Positions 14,148 to 17,252 of a DNA stretch of 17,252 nucleotides are shown here, piece after piece (the first letter of the stretch is position 1; every line of letters starts with the position of its first letter). A model generated the notes under the pieces. That model had not been told where the DNA came from. It ran no database searches and saw only the letters and a list, made by a program, of their open reading frames with translations. A program made the translations under genes and the position numbers. The stretch is taken from assembly GCA_964394395.1 (NCBI GenBank), contig CAYMWV010000064.1:1-17252 (forward strand). The letters run 5' to 3'. The stretch comes from Sediminispirochaeta sp964394395 (GTDB lineage: Bacteria; Spirochaetota; Spirochaetia; DSM-16054; Sediminispirochaetaceae).

Positions 14148-14176
14148 TTGCACATAACATACATTTCAAGTACACT
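14148..14176 (+). promoter_or_regulatory. Candidate fusA promoter
   Basis: TTGCAC (14148-14153; 4 of 6), a 17-nt spacer, and TACACT (14171-14176; 4 of 6). The predicted start near 14183 gives a leader of about 95 nt. Confidence 0.4.
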
Positions 14177-14193
14177 ACCGTCCCTGAACGGTA
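14176..14193 (+). promoter_or_regulatory. Palindrome at the predicted fusA transcription start
   Basis: TACCGTCCCTGAACGGTA: perfect 6-bp arms with a 6-nt centre, overlapping the end of the predicted -10 and the start site. ACTACCGTC, which contains most of the left arm, recurs at 14211-14219, 37 bp downstream of 14174-14182. This could be an operator pair or a 5'-UTR hairpin. Confidence 0.4.
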
Positions 14194-14277
14194 CGAGAAA
14201 CACCACAGAGACTACCGTCTAAATTGTAACATGAGAAACGAAAGCCTACAAGGAAAAGGTTAAGAGAGGATATACGT

Positions 14278-16368
14278 ATGAGTTATGACATTAGCAAAAT
14301 GAGGAATATCGGTATCAGTGCACATATCGATTCCGGAAAGACCACCCTGACCGAGCGTATCCTGTTCTACTGTAAGCGGATCCATGCGATCCACGAGGTA
14401 CGCGGGAAGGATGGAGTAGGGGCTACCATGGACTCCATGGAGCTTGAGAGGGAGCGGGGTATCACCATTGCCTCCGCAGCCACCAATGTTACCTGGAAAG
14501 ATCATCCCATCAACATTATTGATACCCCGGGACACGTGGACTTTACCATCGAGGTTGAACGGGCCCTTCGGGTTCTCGATGGAGCAATTCTGGTACTCTG
14601 CTCGGTGGGCGGAGTACAGTCCCAGTCGATCACCGTTGATCGGCAGATGAAGCGGTACAATGTTCCCCGGGTTGCCTTCATCAACAAGTGCGACCGAACC
14701 GGGGCTAACCCCTACAAAGTGAAGGATCAGCTTGTTAATAAACTGGGTCACAATGCGGTACTGATGCAGATTCCTATTGGTCTTGAAGATAAGCTAAAAG
14801 GGGTGATTGATTTGGTGACCATGAAAGCCTACTACTATGAGGGCCTCTCGGGTGATGAGATTCAGGTCAAGGATATCCCCGCAGAACTTCAGAGCGAAGC
14901 AGCAAAGAAACGGGAAGAGATGCTCGATGCGGTTTCCATGTTCAGCGATGAGCTGATGGAAGCGATGATGGAAGATAGTGTTACCGAGGAACAGATCCAC
15001 GATGCGATCCGGAAAGGCACCCTCTCTCTTAATCTTACCCCGGTCTATATGGGCTCTGCCTATAAGAACGTGGGGGTTCAAACCCTCCTTGATGCGGTGC
15101 TGGCCTACCTGCCCAACCCGACTGAGGTGAATAATTACGCCCTGGATATCGACAACAATGAGGAAGAGATTGCCCTCAAGGCTGGAGATGATCGGACCAC
15201 CGTTGCATTGGCCTTCAAGCTTGAGGATGGTCAATACGGCCAGCTAACCTACATCAGGATTTACCAGGGTGCAATCAAGAAGGGCGATGAGCTGTATAAT
15301 ATCCGGAACCGAAAAAAGTTCAAGGTTGGCCGGCTTATCAAGATGCACGCTGATCATATGGAAGATATCACTGATGCCCACTCCGGGGAGATTGCAGCCC
15401 TTTTTGGTGTGGACTGTGCCTCCGGTGACACCTTCACCGGTAATGGGAAGAACTGGTCCATGACCAGTATGTTTGTTCCCGAACCGGTTATCAGCCTGGC
15501 GGTTACCCCCAAGGATAAAAAGGCGGCGGATAATATGGGTAAAGCCCTTAACCGCTTTACCAAGGAGGACCCCACCTTTCAGACCTATGTGGATCCCGAA
15601 TCAAACCAGACCATCGTCAGGGGAATGGGAGAGCTCCATCTGGAGGTCTACATCGAACGGATGAAGCGGGAGTACAATGCCGAGGTTGAGACCGGAATGC
15701 CTCAGGTAGCCTACCGCGAAGCGATCAGCCAGAGAGCAGATTTCAACTACACCCACAAGAAACAGACCGGAGGTTCCGGACAGTTTGGAAGGGTTGCAGG
15801 CTGGATTGAGCCCCTGGAAGAGGGCAACTACGAATTTGTCAACGAGGTGAAGGGGGGAGCAATTCCCACCGAGTACATCCCGGCAGTGGACAAAGGGTTT
15901 CAGGCGGCTATAAAGAAGGGTTCCCTTATCGGTTTCCCTGTTGTGGGAGTAAAGGTTACCGTCAATGATGGTCAAAGCCACGCAGTGGACTCCTCGGATA
16001 TGGCTTTCCAGACAGCAGCCATCGGCGCATTCCGGGAAACCTACAGCAAGGCGAAACCGATCATCATGGAACCGATCATGAAGGTGAACGTAGAGGGACC
16101 CACCGAGTTTCAGGGAAATGTCTTTGCCAGCATCAATCAGCGGCGGGGCATGATTGTCTCATCGGCGGAAGAGGGAATGTTCTGTCAGGTTGAGGCGGAA
16201 GTGCCTTTAAGTGAAATGTTCGGATACTCCACCAACCTCCGGTCCATGACCCAGGGGAAGGCGGAATTCACCATGGAATTCTTCAAATACGGAAAGGTTC
16301 CCCAGAGTATCTCTGAAGAACTTATCAAAGAGTACCAGGAGAAGCGGAAAAAAGAGGCCGGTAAGTAA
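14278..16368 (+). CDS. fusA: Translation elongation factor G, spdEFG1-like lineage
   Basis: A 696-residue ribosomal translocase GTPase. G1 is AHIDSGKT (15-22), G2 contains RGITI (60-64), G3 is DTPGH (82-86, with catalytic His86), and G4 is NKCD (136-139). The domain IV signature 'HKKQTGGSGQFGRV' lies at about 491-505. The P-loop has HIDSGKTTLTERILFY and is followed by 'HEVRGKDGVGATMDSMELE', which matches the spirochaete/planctomycete/mitochondrial EFG1 type rather than the usual HIDAGKTTTTERILFY. In Borrelia and mitochondria, the EFG1 form performs translocation and a separate EFG2 does ribosome recycling; by homology this is the translocation form. GAGG (14266-14269) lies 8 nt before the ATG. 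It is not in a str operon (no rpsL, rpsG or tuf nearby), consistent with this lineage. All GTPase motifs are intact. Confidence 0.95.
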   Translation: MSYDISKMRNIGISAHIDSGKTTLTERILFYCKRIHAIHEVRGKDGVGATMDSMELERERGITIASAATNVTWKDHPINIIDTPGHVDFTIEVERALRVLDGAILVLCSVGGVQSQSITVDRQMKRYNVPRVAFINKCDRTGANPYKVKDQLVNKLGHNAVLMQIPIGLEDKLKGVIDLVTMKAYYYEGLSGDEIQVKDIPAELQSEAAKKREEMLDAVSMFSDELMEAMMEDSVTEEQIHDAIRKGTLSLNLTPVYMGSAYKNVGVQTLLDAVLAYLPNPTEVNNYALDIDNNEEEIALKAGDDRTTVALAFKLEDGQYGQLTYIRIYQGAIKKGDELYNIRNRKKFKVGRLIKMHADHMEDITDAHSGEIAALFGVDCASGDTFTGNGKNWSMTSMFVPEPVISLAVTPKDKKAADNMGKALNRFTKEDPTFQTYVDPESNQTIVRGMGELHLEVYIERMKREYNAEVETGMPQVAYREAISQRADFNYTHKKQTGGSGQFGRVAGWIEPLEEGNYEFVNEVKGGAIPTEYIPAVDKGFQAAIKKGSLIGFPVVGVKVTVNDGQSHAVDSSDMAFQTAAIGAFRETYSKAKPIIMEPIMKVNVEGPTEFQGNVFASINQRRGMIVSSAEEGMFCQVEAEVPLSEMFGYSTNLRSMTQGKAEFTMEFFKYGKVPQSISEELIKEYQEKRKKEAGK

Positions 16369-16387
16369 TCCGGTATCGCGATCCGGA
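16369..16387. promoter_or_regulatory. Dyad directly after the fusA stop
   Basis: TCCGG (16369-16373) and CCGGA (16383-16387) flank a perfect inner palindrome ATCGCGAT (16375-16382), giving an almost fully symmetric 19-mer with one unpaired T. It abuts the fusA stop codon and lies where a -35 for the next gene would be. There is no T-run, so it is more like an operator than a terminator. Confidence 0.4.
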
Positions 16388-16398
16388 ACAAGACGTAC

Positions 16399-16404
16399 TA
16401 TAAT
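16399..16404 (+). promoter_or_regulatory. Perfect -10 hexamer before the ATPase gene
   Basis: TATAAT, 24 nt before the ATG at 16429. The -35 position (TCGCGA at 16376-16381) does not match consensus and falls inside the dyad, so the promoter, if real, may need an activator. The distance leaves room for a leader of roughly 17 nt only. Confidence 0.35.
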
Positions 16405-16428
16405 CAGGATATAAGGAGAGATAAACAT

Positions 16429-17130
16429 ATGGTGAAAACAGAACTTGTCAACCGCAGTCCCCTGCGAATATTTGAAAAATCGATCCACGGAGGAGTGGGA
16501 AAAGGGAAAATTGGTGTGATTGCCAGCAAGAAGGGGGTGGGAAAGACCGCCTGCCTAACCCACATCGCTGTGGATAAACTTTTCCGGGACCGGCATGTCA
16601 TTCATGTCTCTTTTGCAGGAAATGTGGATCACATTATTACTTGGTATGAAGATATCTTTAACGAGATAGCAAAGAAGCGGGAATTGGAAGATGCTCCCGA
16701 AGTTCATGATGAGATTGTAAAAAACCGGGTCATCATGAACTTTAGCCAGTCGGGAACCTCTGCTGAGCAAGTCCTTGGAAGCCTTGGGGCAATGATCAAT
16801 GATGGCCATTTTCCGGCCGATTCCATAATCTTCGATGGGTATGATTTTCTCATCGGTGAACCGGAAAGCCTCAAGAAGGTGGCGGAGTTTGCAGCAAAAA
16901 ACGAGCTGGAGATCTGGTTCTCCGCCAGTCTGAAGGGAGAAAACCCTTCATTCAACGACCAGGGCGTTCCCACCGACCTGGAGCGGTATATGGAGGTGAT
17001 TGATGTCCTGGTGGACCTCCGTTACGAAGGTGAGTTTGTCCATTTGGAAGTAATAAAGGATCATGGTGACGTGGGAGTTCGGGATATGAAGCTGCGGCTC
17101 GATCCCAAGACGCTGCTTATTGCGGAGTAG
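16429..17130 (+). CDS. P-loop ATPase of unknown function (ParA/SIMIBI-like or RecA-like)
   Basis: A 233-residue soluble protein. Residues 27-42 (KIGVIASKKGVGKTAC) hold a Walker A, 34-KKGVGKT-40. A Lys at the first position is as in the deviant ParA/MinD Walker A (KGGxGKT), but Lys replaces the first Gly. A strand 'HVIHVSFAGNVDHIITWYEDIF' follows, and the Walker B strand is SIIFD136GYDF. Later strands are 'LEIWFSASLKG' and 'IDVLVDLRYEGEFVHLEVIKDH', ending in a short beta region. This is a single NTPase domain without partner-binding extensions. AAGGAGAG (16413-16420) precedes the ATG by about 8-10 nt. It lies 60 bp after fusA and is followed by a terminator, so it may be cotranscribed with fusA or use its own promoter. 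I do not recognise a named family, and the role is not inferable from sequence. The NTPase call itself is secure. Confidence 0.8.
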   Translation: MVKTELVNRSPLRIFEKSIHGGVGKGKIGVIASKKGVGKTACLTHIAVDKLFRDRHVIHVSFAGNVDHIITWYEDIFNEIAKKRELEDAPEVHDEIVKNRVIMNFSQSGTSAEQVLGSLGAMINDGHFPADSIIFDGYDFLIGEPESLKKVAEFAAKNELEIWFSASLKGENPSFNDQGVPTDLERYMEVIDVLVDLRYEGEFVHLEVIKDHGDVGVRDMKLRLDPKTLLIAE

Positions 17131-17219
17131 GGACAGCACAGCATTTGTACCGATGCCCTGGAGCGTTTCTGAAGCTTAGCCTGGGGTGCTCTTATTTACA
17201 CAACTCGGTTATCATTAAC

Positions 17220-17245
17220 AGCCCTCCAGTTTCGGGGGGCTTTTT
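17220..17245 (+). terminator. Intrinsic terminator after the fusA-ATPase unit
   Basis: Stem AGCCCTCC (17220-17227) pairs with GGGGGGCT (17234-17241), one G-U pair, 6-nt loop, followed by TTTTT (17241-17245). It ends the rightward transcript about 90 bp after the ATPase stop. The intervening 17131-17219 shows no gene. Confidence 0.88.
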
Positions 17246-17252
17246 CAGGTTC

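Overview
The window looks like a draft spirochaete genome (Spirochaetales-like, moderate to high GC). Two protein-level hints support this: PheS/PheT are of the archaeal/eukaryal type found in spirochaetes, and the EF-G resembles the spirochaete/planctomycete/mitochondrial spdEFG1 lineage. Two runs of exactly 100 N (3844-3943 and 7667-7766) are scaffold gaps of unknown true size. They interrupt pheT and a hybrid histidine kinase.

Layout. (a) 1-729: a gene-poor edge with a possible tail of a nucleotidyltransferase and a cluster of inverted repeats, including a MITE-like element with 15-bp perfect terminal inverted repeats at 420-545. (b) 733-1159: a RelB-like antitoxin and RelE/ParE-like toxin pair; the toxin has a TTG start inside the antitoxin gene. 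(c) 1182-4670: a promoter, a small tandem repeat in the leader, then pheS and pheT. (d) 4698-8726: a good sigma70-type promoter followed by a REC-STAS-like-REC protein and a PAS-HisKA-HATPase-REC-REC-HPt hybrid kinase, probably one operon. (e) 14060 down to 8681, minus strand: a five-gene leftward run of a DUF72 (YecE) protein, a GAF-like protein, a membrane-anchored HEAT-repeat protein, a DUF4230 lipoprotein and a second, membrane-anchored DUF4230 protein. Two junctions overlap by 4 nt. A very GC-rich repeat lies between the HEAT gene and the first DUF4230 gene. The last gene overlaps the 3' end of the kinase by 46 bp in antisense. (f) 14073-17252, plus strand: a regulatory region with dyads, an EF-G gene, a P-loop ATPase of unknown role, and a clear intrinsic terminator at 17220-17245.

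How the genes fit together. The aminoacylation genes and EF-G are translation housekeeping. The two signalling genes form a multistep phosphorelay whose output is not in the window and which has no DNA-binding or membrane-spanning part. The minus-strand cluster combines envelope-anchored proteins (lipoprotein, N-terminally anchored DUF4230, anchored HEAT protein) with cytoplasmic GAF-like and DUF72 proteins. It is the least understood part. No CRISPR array, tRNA, rRNA or phage module was seen. I did not find a clearly novel defence system; the best candidates for new biology are the DUF4230/HEAT/GAF cluster, the degenerate REC-STAS-REC protein, the MITE-like element and the ATPase next to EF-G.
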